A stretch of 64,000 bases of DNA from Nocardia colli. Lineage in GTDB: Bacteria; Actinomycetota; Actinomycetes; Mycobacteriales; Mycobacteriaceae. The first letter of the stretch is position 1; each line of letters opens with the position of its first letter. A program made the position numbers and the translations under genes. The DNA lies in assembly GCF_008704205.1 (NCBI RefSeq), contig NZ_VXLC01000003.1:620001-684000 (forward strand). The letters run 5' to 3'. Below, piece after piece: positions 50,689-59,652 of this stretch. The notes under the pieces were generated by a model. That model saw only the letters and a list, made by a program, of their open reading frames with translations, ran no database searches and was not told the origin of the DNA.

Positions 50689-50712
50689 TACGCCATATCC
50701 GCCCGATTTTCG
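50689..50712. repeat. Right member of a 24-bp inverted pair
   Basis: TACGCC then A then TATCCGCCCGATTTTCG. It is the inverted partner of 48652-48675, with 23 of 24 positions matching. It lies just after the integrase fragment, the typical place for an element end or attachment site. Confidence 0.8.
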
Positions 50713-50962
50713 ACGATTACGACCGGGACCCCATGTCGCCCGGCTCTCGGCTGTCATCCGGGACCACATCGGCGTCGATTGGCACTGCCCCGCCGCTTGG
50801 CCCGACTGGGTGGGAATCACCGACCGCTGCCCGACAGTTGGCCACGGCCTTGGCCGCTATCGAGGGTGCGGGTGTACCGGTCAGCGTCTCGACCGCTCTC
50901 AGTGCGACGAACTGTGTTTGTTCGGCATCGACGCCTCGTCCCCGTGGAGTCCCGACTGGAAC

Positions 50963-52414
50963 CTATTGCGGTGCCTGGAAGCCGCCGATCTTCTGTTCCA
51001 GCAACTCGGCCAGGCGCAGTGGGGTGCGGTCTTCGAACATCGGGCCGATGAGTTGCACGCCGACCGGCAGACCTTCCGGGGATGGACCGGTTGGGATGGC
51101 GGTGGCAGGCAGGCCGGGCATGGTGGCCGCGCCTGCCCAGACGAGCTGGTCGAAGTACGGGTAGTCGACGCCGTCGATGTCGATGAGCCGGTCTTCGAGA
51201 GCTCCGTTCTGGTTGTGCGGGAAGGCGGGAGTGGGCGTGATGGGGCAGACCACGGCGTCGAATTCGGCGAAGAGTTGCCGCCAGCCGTGGCGGTGGAGTT
51301 CGCGGCGGTTGTTCGTTTCGACCCATTCGCGGTGGCTGAGCACGATGGCGCGCTGCCGCGTCGCGTCGAGACTCTGATCCTCTGCGCTCAGGGCGGCGGC
51401 CTGGATGCGCACCTGTTCGTATACGTCGAGGGGAAGACTTGCCGCGGCGGTCGACAGCATCAGCAGCATGTAGAGCTTCGCGGCCTCGGCGAGATCCGGC
51501 AGCAGCGGACTGTGCCGTTCGACGCGGGCGCCCTCGTTTACGAGTGCCTCGGCGACCCGGTTCACCCCCGCCCGCACCGCTGATCCGGTCGGAATGAGTG
51601 GATGGTCCTCGATGATCAGGACACGGAAGTCCGACAGCCGCTCGTGCCGTGCGGGCGGCAATGCCAGGTTGTAGGCGACGCCGTGGTTCAGCGGGTCCGG
51701 TCCGGCCATCACGTCCAGCAGGAGGGTGAGGTCGCGGGCGGTGCGGGCCATCGGGCCGACGACGGCGAGATCGTGTTCGGTCGGCAAGGCGGGTGCGGGC
51801 GGCGCGACCATGCCGCGGGGCGACGCCAGGCCGAGGGTCGGCTTGTGCGCGTAGATACCGCAGAAATGCGCGGGCGTGCGCAGCGAACCGGCGAGGTCGG
51901 AGCCGATGGACAACGCACCGAATCCAGCCGCCAGCGCCGCCGCCGAACCGCCGGAGGATCCACCCGAAGTGCGCTCATGATTCCACGGATTATTAGTGGT
52001 CCCATAGATCTCGTTGTAGCTCTGGATATCTCGCAGTGTCGCCGGCACGTTGGTCTTTCCCAGCAGCACCGCACCGGCCGCCTTCAATCGCGCGACCTGT
52101 ACCGCGTCCTCACCCGGCACATAGTCCTTGAACTGCGGCATGCCCCAGGTCGTAGGCAGCCCGGCCATGTCGTAGGACTCCTTGACCGTCACCGGAATAC
52201 CCAGCAGCGGGCCGTCCTCGCCGCGCGCACGCGCCTGGTCGGCACGGCGTGCGGCGGCCCGCGCATTATCGAAGTCCGGAACACAGATCGCGTTGATCAC
52301 CTTGTTCTCACGCTCGATCCGAGCAATTACCTCATCGGTGAGTTCCACCGAGGTCACGTCACCAGCACGCAATGCGGCCGCAAGTTCTTCCGCCGACTGA
52401 AAGTTCCTATCCAT
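50963..52414 (-). CDS. Amidase (amidase signature family)
   Basis: A 483-residue amidase. The Ser-cisSer-Lys triad is visible: Lys in IPVTVKESYDMAG, the glycine/serine-rich signature ERTSGGSSGGSAAALAAGFG (about residues 155-174) and the nucleophile region GSDLAGSLRTPAHFCG. These cytosolic enzymes hydrolyse carboxamides; specificity cannot be predicted. ATG 52414 begins MDRNFQSAEELAAALRAG, the normal start; upstream in-frame codons lack a ribosome site. It stands alone. Confidence 0.9.
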   Translation of the reverse strand: MDRNFQSAEELAAALRAGDVTSVELTDEVIARIERENKVINAICVPDFDNARAAARRADQARARGEDGPLLGIPVTVKESYDMAGLPTTWGMPQFKDYVPGEDAVQVARLKAAGAVLLGKTNVPATLRDIQSYNEIYGTTNNPWNHERTSGGSSGGSAAALAAGFGALSIGSDLAGSLRTPAHFCGIYAHKPTLGLASPRGMVAPPAPALPTEHDLAVVGPMARTARDLTLLLDVMAGPDPLNHGVAYNLALPPARHERLSDFRVLIIEDHPLIPTGSAVRAGVNRVAEALVNEGARVERHSPLLPDLAEAAKLYMLLMLSTAAASLPLDVYEQVRIQAAALSAEDQSLDATRQRAIVLSHREWVETNNRRELHRHGWRQLFAEFDAVVCPITPTPAFPHNQNGALEDRLIDIDGVDYPYFDQLVWAGAATMPGLPATAIPTGPSPEGLPVGVQLIGPMFEDRTPLRLAELLEQKIGGFQAPQ

Positions 52415-52946
52415 GAATTGGAAGCTATTAGCCCACCGGAGGAGACATAAAATACCGCTTCGCACAACGGGGGAAGTCGAACGGGCCACCTGCACCAGTT
52501 GAATCAGCCGAAACTTCGCCATCGAGAACATCCCACCGCAGGTCAGAGCGTCGGCAGTGAGCGAACTCGACCGTCACGGGGCATGAAAAGCCGCCTCGTA
52601 CAACGGGATAGATGTCTCAATATCGGCGACAAATCCACAGCGCAGATTCCGCAAACTGGTAGGCATGAGCGACCTCGTCAAAATATGGTGTCTGCGGCAT
52701 GCAGAGTCGGAGAACGTCAAAGCGGGTGTGGCCGGAGCTGTCCCGTCAGCGGCACTCACCGCACGCGGCCATCGCGAAGCAGTGGCCGCTGCCCAGGTTC
52801 TGAGGCGTAGCCCGAGATATCGACTACAGCACCGACGGCTCGGGTATTCCGCGGGCGACGCCGACGCGCGCGAGAACTGTCGATGCGGCGAATTGGGCTG
52901 GGGCAGCAGGACAATGGGGGGTGGTCTAGGGATAGGGAGTTGATCG
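52415..52946. other. Gap with a phosphatase relic
   Basis: No intact gene in about 530 bp. It includes a truncated histidine phosphatase start at 52665. The remainder looks like decayed or intergenic DNA leading into the tyrosine recombinase gene. Confidence 0.6.
52665..52800 (+). pseudogene. Histidine phosphatase-family protein, N-terminal remnant
   Basis: ATG 52665 encodes KIWCLRHAESENVKAGVAGA followed by LTARGHREAVAAAQVL. That is the phosphoglycerate mutase-like N-terminus with the R-H-x-E-S catalytic loop and the LTxxGxxQA-type helix. Recognisable homology ends after about 45 residues, and the remaining 150 or so residues are absent or frame-shifted. The intact recombinase gene begins 150 bp further on, so insertion or rearrangement may have broken it. 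Confidence 0.7.
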
Positions 52947-54152
52947 ATGGACGAGCGCGCCGCTGTGGTCGCGATGCCGGAGTCGGTGCGGACCGAGTTG
53001 CGGCGTGGGGTGCGGAGCGTGCTGGTGGACGCGGCGGCGCTGCGGCTGGTGCGGGAGCGGTTCGATGATAATCAGGCGGGGTCGTTGCGCCGGTATCTCG
53101 AGGCTTCGCAGTCGGCGAATACGTTGCGTGCGTATCGGACCGATTGGATTGCGTGGTCGGCGTGGTGTTTGGCGGAGAGTCGGCAGGCGATGCCGGCCGA
53201 TCCGCTCGATGTCGCCGTTTATCTGGCTGCGGCGGCCGATGCGCGGCGCGACACTGGCGAGTGGGCGTTCAGTGCGGCGACGCTCGAACGGAAGTCGGCT
53301 GCGATCGCTGCGGTGCATGCGGCGAACGGACTGCCTTCGCCTACTCGATCCGACGTTGTCCGGCTTACGCTGCGCGGCATCCGACGCACGCGGCGTACAC
53401 AGCCGAAACGTAAACGGCCCGTGCTGTTGCACACCCTCGACCAACTGCTGGCAGGGCTACCCGAACCCGGCTGGCCGACCGAACCTGCTCGGCGCCGCGA
53501 TGCGCTCGTGCTGTTGATCGGGTTCGCAGGGGCGCTGCGGCGCAGCGAGCTCGCCGGGCTGCGGATCGCGGATGTGGAGGTTCAACTCGATCACGCGACC
53601 GGTGAACCGGTGCTGCTGGTGCGGTTGCCGTCGACCAAGACCGACCCGACCGGTGTCGCCGAACAGCGTGTCGCGTTGCCGCGCGGTCAACGCCCACGCA
53701 CCTGCCCGGTCTGCGCCTTCGCCGACTGGGTCCGGCTGCTCGAAATACACACTGCCGCAGGCACATCGGGCCTACGCACTTGGCTGACTGAGGACATCAC
53801 CGATCCGGAGATCCACCGGTGTCACGGTTTCACCGGAACGGCCTTGGCCGAGCAACCGGACCTGCCCTTGTGCCCCACCATAAATCGTCACGGTACGGTC
53901 GGCGGCACCCCGATGTCCGGTCGCGCGGTCGCCGAACTCGTCAAACGCTATGCCGCGCGCGCCGGCCTCGACCCGGACCTGTTCTCCGGGCACTCCCTGC
54001 GTGCGGGGTTCGCCACCCAGGCCGCCCTCGGTGGGGCGAGTGACCGCGAGATCATGCGCCAAGGCCGTTGGTCCAACCCGCGCACGGTGCACGGCTACAT
54101 CCGCACCGCGAATCCGTTGGAAGACAACGCGGTCACCAAACTGGGGTTGTGA
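52947..54152 (+). CDS. Tyrosine-type recombinase/integrase
   Basis: A 401-residue, apparently complete recombinase. The N-terminal SAM-like domain covers about residues 45-145 (ANTLRAYRTDWIAWSAWC). The catalytic domain has Arg in GFAGALRRSELAGL, a lysine in LPSTKTDPTG, HSLRAGFATQAA (H-x-x-R), GRW and the nucleophile Tyr in TVHGYIRTANP. The family catalyses site-specific integration and excision. Its own attachment sites are not evident. GGGAG precedes ATG 52947. It lies among relics and next to an IF-1 paralogue, consistent with an integrated element. Confidence 0.9.
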   Translation: MDERAAVVAMPESVRTELRRGVRSVLVDAAALRLVRERFDDNQAGSLRRYLEASQSANTLRAYRTDWIAWSAWCLAESRQAMPADPLDVAVYLAAAADARRDTGEWAFSAATLERKSAAIAAVHAANGLPSPTRSDVVRLTLRGIRRTRRTQPKRKRPVLLHTLDQLLAGLPEPGWPTEPARRRDALVLLIGFAGALRRSELAGLRIADVEVQLDHATGEPVLLVRLPSTKTDPTGVAEQRVALPRGQRPRTCPVCAFADWVRLLEIHTAAGTSGLRTWLTEDITDPEIHRCHGFTGTALAEQPDLPLCPTINRHGTVGGTPMSGRAVAELVKRYAARAGLDPDLFSGHSLRAGFATQAALGGASDREIMRQGRWSNPRTVHGYIRTANPLEDNAVTKLGL

Positions 54153-54194
54153 CGGTTGGGCGGGTCCCGCGAACCCGCCCAACCGCACCGGACG

Positions 54195-54428
54195 CTATGT
54201 CCGGTACCGGAACAGGATCCGGCCGCGGGTCAGGTCGTAGGGACTGATTTCGACCAGCACCCGGTCCTGCGGCAATATCTTGATGTAGTTCTTGCGGATC
54301 TTGCCGCTGATATGTGCGAGCACGGTGTGCCCGTTCGGTAGCTCGACGGTGAAGGTGGCGTTGCGCAGGCACTCCACCACCGTGCCCTCGACTTCGATTC
54401 CCTTGCTGTGTTTTCCGGCAGTCGTCAT
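54195..54428 (-). CDS. infA: Translation initiation factor IF-1, stand-alone paralogue
   Basis: A 77-residue S1-type OB-fold protein with [57 protein letters not shown] and the end FRYRT. These are the IF-1 hallmarks. IF-1 binds the 30S A site and assists initiation. The housekeeping actinobacterial infA lies in the adk-map-infA-rpmJ ribosomal cluster. This copy stands alone beside a recombinase and has a divergent N-terminus ([15 protein letters not shown]), so it is probably an accessory paralogue. Convergent with the recombinase gene, 42 bp apart. Confidence 0.9.
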   Translation of the reverse strand: MTTAGKHSKGIEVEGTVVECLRNATFTVELPNGHTVLAHISGKIRKNYIKILPQDRVLVEISPYDLTRGRILFRYRT

Positions 54429-54622
54429 CGCTTGTCGCCTTTCGGGTTTGCCCAGCGTTATGGGCGCTCCCGGCGACGGCTACTTCGTTCGCCCAACCAT
54501 GACGGCGAGCGGGAGGCCCCATGTCGAAACTGTGTTCACGGGTCTCACCTCCTCGGCTGATGTCACGGTCCCGAGGAGGGTATCAACGCGAATATTCTCC
54601 GGGCCACTGATTTTCGCCGGAT

Positions 54623-55342
54623 TCACCGGGTTCTGATGATGCGGCTGACTCCGTTGTCGAACTCGACCACGATCCGCGCGATGTCGCCGGGGTCTTCGGG
54701 ATCGAACCACACGACAACTTCGTCATCGATGCCGATCGGGTTGGCGGGCACCTGGAATGCGGTGGGTGTCAGCCATCGGCGCGTGCCGGCGTTGTCGGTG
54801 AATTCCACGGTCAGGCGAGCCATCTTCGGGTTGGATGTCGCCGCGAACTCTTGCAGCCCTGTGGAAGTCACCAAACCGAGGGTGCGCACCGACCGTGCTC
54901 GCAAACTCGCCGACGCACCCCGCTGCCGCCACCGGTGCAGGTAGCCGAACGCCGCGAGTCCAACCAGGAACAGTGCGAACACCAGCAATCCATTGCCGAC
55001 GAGCCGAGCAATCCCTGTGTCGCCGGTCAGATACGGCACGACACCGGCAACTCCAGACCCAGCGGCTAGATACTCCACTGGACCGACCCAGGTCCGCGCG
55101 ACCTCCGCGACGACCGTTTTCGTCCGCCACGCCGAGACAACGATCAGCCCGATCATCGCAACCCACAACGAGGGAATCAGCGCCAGCAACCACAGTGGTT
55201 GACTCTCGATCCGCGGCGCCGACACGGACAACAAAGCCCCCGCAACAACCCCGCACACCAGGAAAACCACCTGCTTGACCCTGGACGGTCCATCCCGCCG
55301 GATACGCCCCTCGACGCGAGAACGCGGCGGCACAGTACTCAT
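54623..55342 (-). CDS. DUF3592-like membrane protein
   Basis: A 239-residue protein. Four hydrophobic helices fill residues about 22-145 (VKQVVFLVCGVVAGALL, LLALIPSLWVAMIGLIVVSA, then two more ending VFALFLVGLAAFGYLH). A cytoplasmic beta-rich tail follows, ending VVVWFDPEDPGDIARIVVEF. The tail pattern with short, DDEVVVWFDPEDP-like strands resembles DUF3592 proteins. Its function is not known. It is on the same strand as infA but 194 bp upstream, so a separate unit is likely. Confidence 0.7.
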   Translation of the reverse strand: MSTVPPRSRVEGRIRRDGPSRVKQVVFLVCGVVAGALLSVSAPRIESQPLWLLALIPSLWVAMIGLIVVSAWRTKTVVAEVARTWVGPVEYLAAGSGVAGVVPYLTGDTGIARLVGNGLLVFALFLVGLAAFGYLHRWRQRGASASLRARSVRTLGLVTSTGLQEFAATSNPKMARLTVEFTDNAGTRRWLTPTAFQVPANPIGIDDEVVVWFDPEDPGDIARIVVEFDNGVSRIIRTR

Positions 55343-55434
55343 CCGCCGAGACTACCGACCGCCCCTGGTGAATAACGCACGCACGCAACGGCCGCCGAAT
55401 TACCAGCGACCGTTGCGCCGTGCATCGACCGGGG

Positions 55435-55704
55435 TTAGGCGTTAGGCGTAAACAGATCGTCGGCAGTGTCAGCGAGCATCGCACGACGGTGCCAGGTCTC
55501 GAGCTGGTCCACATCGTGGCAGCCCGAGATCCGCTCACGAATCTCGTCGCTGACGGCAATGCCGCGGATATCGAGGACGTCCAGGACCATGCGGGCTACT
55601 CCCGCCACCTCACCTTCCGCCACATACTTCCGAGCGAAGTCGCTCTGGTACTCGTATCCCGTCGTCATCAGCTCCTCCAGGTGGCGTTTCGCGGACTCAC
55701 ACAA
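55435..55704 (-). pseudogene. Rpn/PD-(D/E)XK transposase-like protein, C-terminal remnant
   Basis: The 89-residue translation contains MTTGYEYQSDFARKYVAEGE, then VLDVLDIRGIAVSDEIRERI and DQLETWHRRAMLADTADDLF. This is the conserved C-terminal segment of actinobacterial Rpn-type recombination-promoting nuclease proteins, which are normally about 290-300 residues. The nuclease domain is missing upstream. It may be a truncated relic, although the short frame itself is intact and could be expressed. Confidence 0.65.
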
Positions 55705-55990
55705 AGCCCAGGGGCATGGTGAGGGAGATTACATTGTGCCACTGACACTTTCGCGCGGGTTCTCGATATCTATTGCGAAGCATTTCCGTCTCACATTTGC
55801 CGAAAGTTCCTGTGAGAGAAAATGACTGGCTATTTTGGAACCCGGCGTTTAATTCGCATGTACTTTTCGTGCCGCAATTTCGATGGAGAGTGTGGTCGGC
55901 ATCGATGGTCGCGGGTTGCAGTTTTGCCACGCCCGGATCGCATGCATTCCGTTTCCGGATTCCATCGATTGCTGGATATATGCTGATCTT

Positions 55991-56962
55991 GTGCAATCAG
56001 TGCCGGCACCGATGCTGGCCGTCTCCGGGCGGCCGCCGGCTGATACCGGCCTGTGGGCGATCGAGATGAAGTGGGACGGTATTCGTGCGATCGGGCGGGT
56101 GACGGGCGGGGAGTGCCGGTTCTACAGTCGGAGTAATCGGGATCTGAGCGGGTCTTTTCCGGAGTTGACCTCAGTTTTCGCTGATCTGCTCGATGGCCGG
56201 GATGTGCTCGTCGACGGTGAGATCGTGGCCCCGGAACCAGGCACGGGCGTCCCCTCGTTCCGCCGACTCCAGCGTCGGATGCACGTGGTGAATCCCAGCG
56301 CCGAACTCATCCGGGAAGTGTCGGTGCAGTACCTGGTGTTCGATTTGCTCGATGACAGCGGAGAATCCCTCCTGAGCCTTCCGTACACCGAACGACGCGC
56401 CCGGCTGGATGAACTGGCAATCGATCTTCCACTCGCCCGCACCCCGCCGTATTACGCCAACGTCGACGCCACCACCATGCTCGACGTCGCCCGCGATCAC
56501 GGATTGGAAGGCATCGTCGCGAAACGCCTCGACTCCACTTACCAACCCGGCCGCCGCTCCCCCGCCTGGATCAAAACTCCGCTCCGCAAAACCACCGAGA
56601 TCGTGGTCGCAGGCTGGCTCCCCGGCAACGGCCGCTACACAGGCAGTTTCGGATCCATCGTGATGGGCGCCTACGACGAGGCCGGCCGCCTGGTGCACAT
56701 CGGCAATGTCGGCACCGGCTGGACCATGCGCGACCGTAAGACCCTTCAGTCCCGCTTCGACGAAATCGCCCGCCCCGAAACGCCTTTCGACGTCCCACCC
56801 CCGCGAGCCGTCATTACCGTCGCCCGCTGGGTCGAACCGATCCTGGTCGCCGACATCGAATTCCGCGAGGCCAGCGCAGACGGATTACGCCACCCGAGCT
56901 GGCGCGGCCTGCGCCCGGACAAGTCCCCTCGCGACGCGAAAGTGCCTATGCCGGACCACTAG
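55991..56962 (+). CDS. ATP-dependent DNA ligase, LigC/LigD-ligase type
   Basis: A 323-residue ATP-dependent ligase. The adenylation motif I reads IEMKWDGIRA with the nucleophile Lys (about residue 25). Further motifs are FYSRSNRDLSGSFPEL, LVDGEIVAP (motif III), EGIVAKRLDSTYQPGRRSPAWIK (motifs IV-V) and a C-terminal OB domain with VARWVEPILVADIEFRE. There is no polymerase or nuclease domain and no ku gene nearby, so it is LigC-like. GTG 55991 gives the usual VQSVPAPMLA start; the frame remains open further upstream. It probably seals nicks in repair. Confidence 0.88.
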   Translation: MQSVPAPMLAVSGRPPADTGLWAIEMKWDGIRAIGRVTGGECRFYSRSNRDLSGSFPELTSVFADLLDGRDVLVDGEIVAPEPGTGVPSFRRLQRRMHVVNPSAELIREVSVQYLVFDLLDDSGESLLSLPYTERRARLDELAIDLPLARTPPYYANVDATTMLDVARDHGLEGIVAKRLDSTYQPGRRSPAWIKTPLRKTTEIVVAGWLPGNGRYTGSFGSIVMGAYDEAGRLVHIGNVGTGWTMRDRKTLQSRFDEIARPETPFDVPPPRAVITVARWVEPILVADIEFREASADGLRHPSWRGLRPDKSPRDAKVPMPDH

Positions 56963-57180
56963 CAACTGTGGTGACGTCGTCCGGCAGCCGGCGAAGTCAC
57001 ATGCTCCGACTAAAACGCAACGATGTTGCACCTAGCCCAACACTGCGCAAGAACACCCACGCCAGAACGCGCGCTCATACCGTTAGTAGTCCGGGATGGT
57101 TGGCAAACCAGCGTCCAGCGACGTCGCTGAGGGTTCGCCGCAGACCTGAGCGGGACGGCCGCTGGTGTTAGTTTCTGATC

Positions 57181-57909
57181 GTGAGCCTCGAGCAGCGCCC
57201 CTCTGATTCCCCGTATGTCGAGCGGATCTATCGGGCCGGGCCGGTCGCCGGGGAGGTACCGGCACGGATGCGGTCGGTGGCGAATTCGAACTGGGAACTT
57301 GTCGTTTGGTGCGACCGTGGGGAGACGCACGTGGCGGTCCGCGGCCCGGAGACCGGTCCGACGGTGCTGGAGCTGGGGCCGGGGCCAGGCGAAACGCTCG
57401 GAATCATCTTCCGGCACGGTGCGTTTCTTGCGCCGATGCCGGTCTCGGCGCTGGTTGACACCGCGGTGTCGAGTCCGCACACCACGGCTCGCTCGTTCGT
57501 GCTGCAGGGTGCGGAATGGGAGATCCCGGACTATGACAACGCCGACGTTTTCGTGGACCGCCTGGTCCGCGCCGGGCTGCTGGTACGTGATCCGCTGGTC
57601 ACCGATGTACTCCGCGGCGACGGAACCACGTTGGTCACTCCACGGTCGGTGCAGCGGCGGGTGGCCGCGGCGACCGGGCTGACGCAAGGCATGATCCGGC
57701 AAATCGAGCGGGCCAGACAGGCGGTGCTGCTACTTCAGCAGGGGACGCCGGCCATCGAGGTCGCGCAGCGGGCGGGATATCACGACCAACCGCACCTTGC
57801 GCGTTCGCTGACCCGGTTCGCCGGCCGCACGGCCTCCCAACTGCGGCGCGCCGATAGCGATGAGATGTTGTCGCTCCTGTACAAGACCGATGTCGAGGTG
57901 CGTCCCTAG
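57181..57909 (+). CDS. AraC-family transcriptional regulator
   Basis: A 242-residue regulator beginning with GTG 57181. The N-terminal domain has no recognised fold motif (about residues 1-140). The C-terminal double helix-turn-helix (about 150-225) contains VTPRSVQRRVAAATGLTQG, RARQAVLLLQQGTPAIEVAQ and AGYHDQPHLARSLTRFAGRT. It is followed after 57 nt by the VOC-family gene on the same strand. AraC genes next to VOC or glyoxalase-like genes are frequent in actinomycetes, so it may control that gene. Confidence 0.88.
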   Translation: MSLEQRPSDSPYVERIYRAGPVAGEVPARMRSVANSNWELVVWCDRGETHVAVRGPETGPTVLELGPGPGETLGIIFRHGAFLAPMPVSALVDTAVSSPHTTARSFVLQGAEWEIPDYDNADVFVDRLVRAGLLVRDPLVTDVLRGDGTTLVTPRSVQRRVAAATGLTQGMIRQIERARQAVLLLQQGTPAIEVAQRAGYHDQPHLARSLTRFAGRTASQLRRADSDEMLSLLYKTDVEVRP

Positions 57910-57966
57910 GTTTGTGGTGTCGCCAGGAACGTCTGGCGCACCGGGCAAAATCTTTGGAGGCACGTC

Positions 57967-58389
57967 ATGGCATACACGCAGATCTACGTCAACCTGCCGG
58001 TTACAGACCTGGAGGCGAGCAAGAAGGTGTACACGGCGATGGGGGGAACGATCAACCCGGACTTCACCGGGGACAGCTCCGCCCAGGTGGTGTTCGCCGA
58101 AGCGATCATGGTGCAGCTGATGACGCGCGAGATGTTCGCGACCTTCACCAAGCGAGACATTGCGGATGGTCCGATCGAGGTGATCAACGCGTTGGCCGCC
58201 GGTTCGCGTGAAGAAGTGGATCGCCTTGTCGACGCGGCGCTCGCCGCAGGGGCCACCGAACCACGGGAGGCCCAGGACATGGGCTGGCTGTACAACCGGG
58301 CAATCGACGACCCGGACGGCCACTGCTGGGAGCTGCTGGCCTACAACCCGGGCGCAACCGGCGACGACACCACGACCGACCAGGGCTGA
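57967..58389 (+). CDS. VOC-family protein (glyoxalase/extradiol dioxygenase fold)
   Basis: A 140-residue protein with the first beta-alpha-beta module INLPVTDLEASKKVYTAMGG-like (starting IYVNLPVTDLEAS) and an end DPDGHCWELLAYNPG, where the acidic residue of the metal site would lie. The single-domain VOC fold suits a dimeric metal enzyme or a binding protein; lactoylglutathione lyase-type and resistance-type functions both occur. The full set of metal ligands cannot be confirmed. Probable operon with the AraC regulator. Confidence 0.85.
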   Translation: MAYTQIYVNLPVTDLEASKKVYTAMGGTINPDFTGDSSAQVVFAEAIMVQLMTREMFATFTKRDIADGPIEVINALAAGSREEVDRLVDAALAAGATEPREAQDMGWLYNRAIDDPDGHCWELLAYNPGATGDDTTTDQG

Positions 58390-58601
58390 CATCGGCGGCG
58401 GGGTCTGATCGTCCCAAGCGACATGGATGTGATGCCTCGATTGGGTCCCGAACCCGAGGCATCGACATCCGCTCATGCCGCGGTGCTCGCGATTCGGATA
58501 CGTTGGCCACCCTGCTCCTCGGATAGCGCCGAAGCCCGAGCGGCACCATGGACGCCGATCGATGCGTTGCGCCGATCGCGCAGACTCGTTCGGGTGTTTG
58601 G

Positions 58602-59513
58602 CTATGAGCAGTCGTAGCGGTAGGTGTACGGATGGTAGGGGCAGGTGCGGCAGTCGAAGATGTAGATTCCGCCGCCGTCCCCGAGGCTCAGGCCATGGGG
58701 ACTCATCTTGTCCACGAAAGTGGGGTTTCTGAAGTCCATCTCGGTGTCGGTGGCGGGGCGGTCTTCCAGCGGTAGCCAGATACGCCATGCATCGCCGTTG
58801 AATTCCATGCTGTTGATGGTGAGCAGATGGTCCATCGGTTCATCGCATCCGGGACAGTTCGGCCAGTCCGGATCCTGGGTCCAGGTCGGGTAACCGCCGA
58901 CTTTCACGCCACTGGACTCCGCCAGATGCTGTTCGTAATCCCATCCCGTCGTCTCGCAGAGCTGATCGAAGCGATCTTCCAGGGATTTGAACAGTTCCCG
59001 AGGCATATCACCGCGGGGGTAGTCGATGACCCGTTCTGGGTGCACAACGCATGGGTTCGGCAGATAGTCGGGCTGTGCATTGCGCGGGTGGGGTGGTTGT
59101 GGATGGTCCTCGCCGCATCGAGAGCTGTTGCGCCAGTACAGCTGTGGTCGTGGCGCATAGCTCCGTAGATGGACGTGGGGGCACCACAACACTTGCAGCA
59201 GATCCGCTTCGGTCGGGAATGGTAACTCCGGGATGGCATCAGCGAACAACTGCAGGACCGGCACGAAGGGTGCTCCCTCCGGTGTGATCTGACCCCAGCT
59301 AAGACTGCCTCGATCCAACCGGTCCTCGTGCATGTCGAAACACCGCGGCCACGGCTCCCACCGCGGCCACAACAGCGGCCCACCCAGCGAACTGTCCCGC
59401 AGACCTGGTCGACCCGGACGGGGATGCAACCGCACCGCCTCTCGCCGAAACGGAACAAGCTCGGGAAACAAGGCCTCCAGATCGACCGGCCTCGGCGGAG
59501 TCGTACGCACCAT
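58602..59513 (-). CDS. DUF1963 (YwqG-like) protein
   Basis: A 303-residue soluble protein. It opens with a proline-rich segment, then has GGPLLWPRWEPWPRC (about residues 45-59), VPVLQLFADAIPELPFP and LLQVLWCPH. The second half has KVGGYPTWTQDPDWPNCPGC, MDHLLTINSMEFN and the end FDCRTCPYHPYTYRYDC. These blocks match DUF1963/YwqG proteins, which have no established function. Cysteine pairs CPGC and CRTCPYH may bind metal. It is monocistronic. Confidence 0.75.
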   Translation of the reverse strand: MVRTTPPRPVDLEALFPELVPFRREAVRLHPRPGRPGLRDSSLGGPLLWPRWEPWPRCFDMHEDRLDRGSLSWGQITPEGAPFVPVLQLFADAIPELPFPTEADLLQVLWCPHVHLRSYAPRPQLYWRNSSRCGEDHPQPPHPRNAQPDYLPNPCVVHPERVIDYPRGDMPRELFKSLEDRFDQLCETTGWDYEQHLAESSGVKVGGYPTWTQDPDWPNCPGCDEPMDHLLTINSMEFNGDAWRIWLPLEDRPATDTEMDFRNPTFVDKMSPHGLSLGDGGGIYIFDCRTCPYHPYTYRYDCS

Positions 59514-59652
59514 CCACGAAGACTACGAACCCGCAATCGGCACCGTCCACCAAACCCGCAGCGGCCCAGCCATTCCCGAGCACCTGCTCCTCTCGTACCG
59601 GGCGCAGCCGACGACACCACAGATCTTCGACCCCTCGCTGAACCGACTCGGT

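Noticed and set aside
52947..54428. Complete integrative element with defined attachment sites
   Set aside because: Only the recombinase and a stand-alone infA are present; no tRNA gene and no flanking direct repeat were found.
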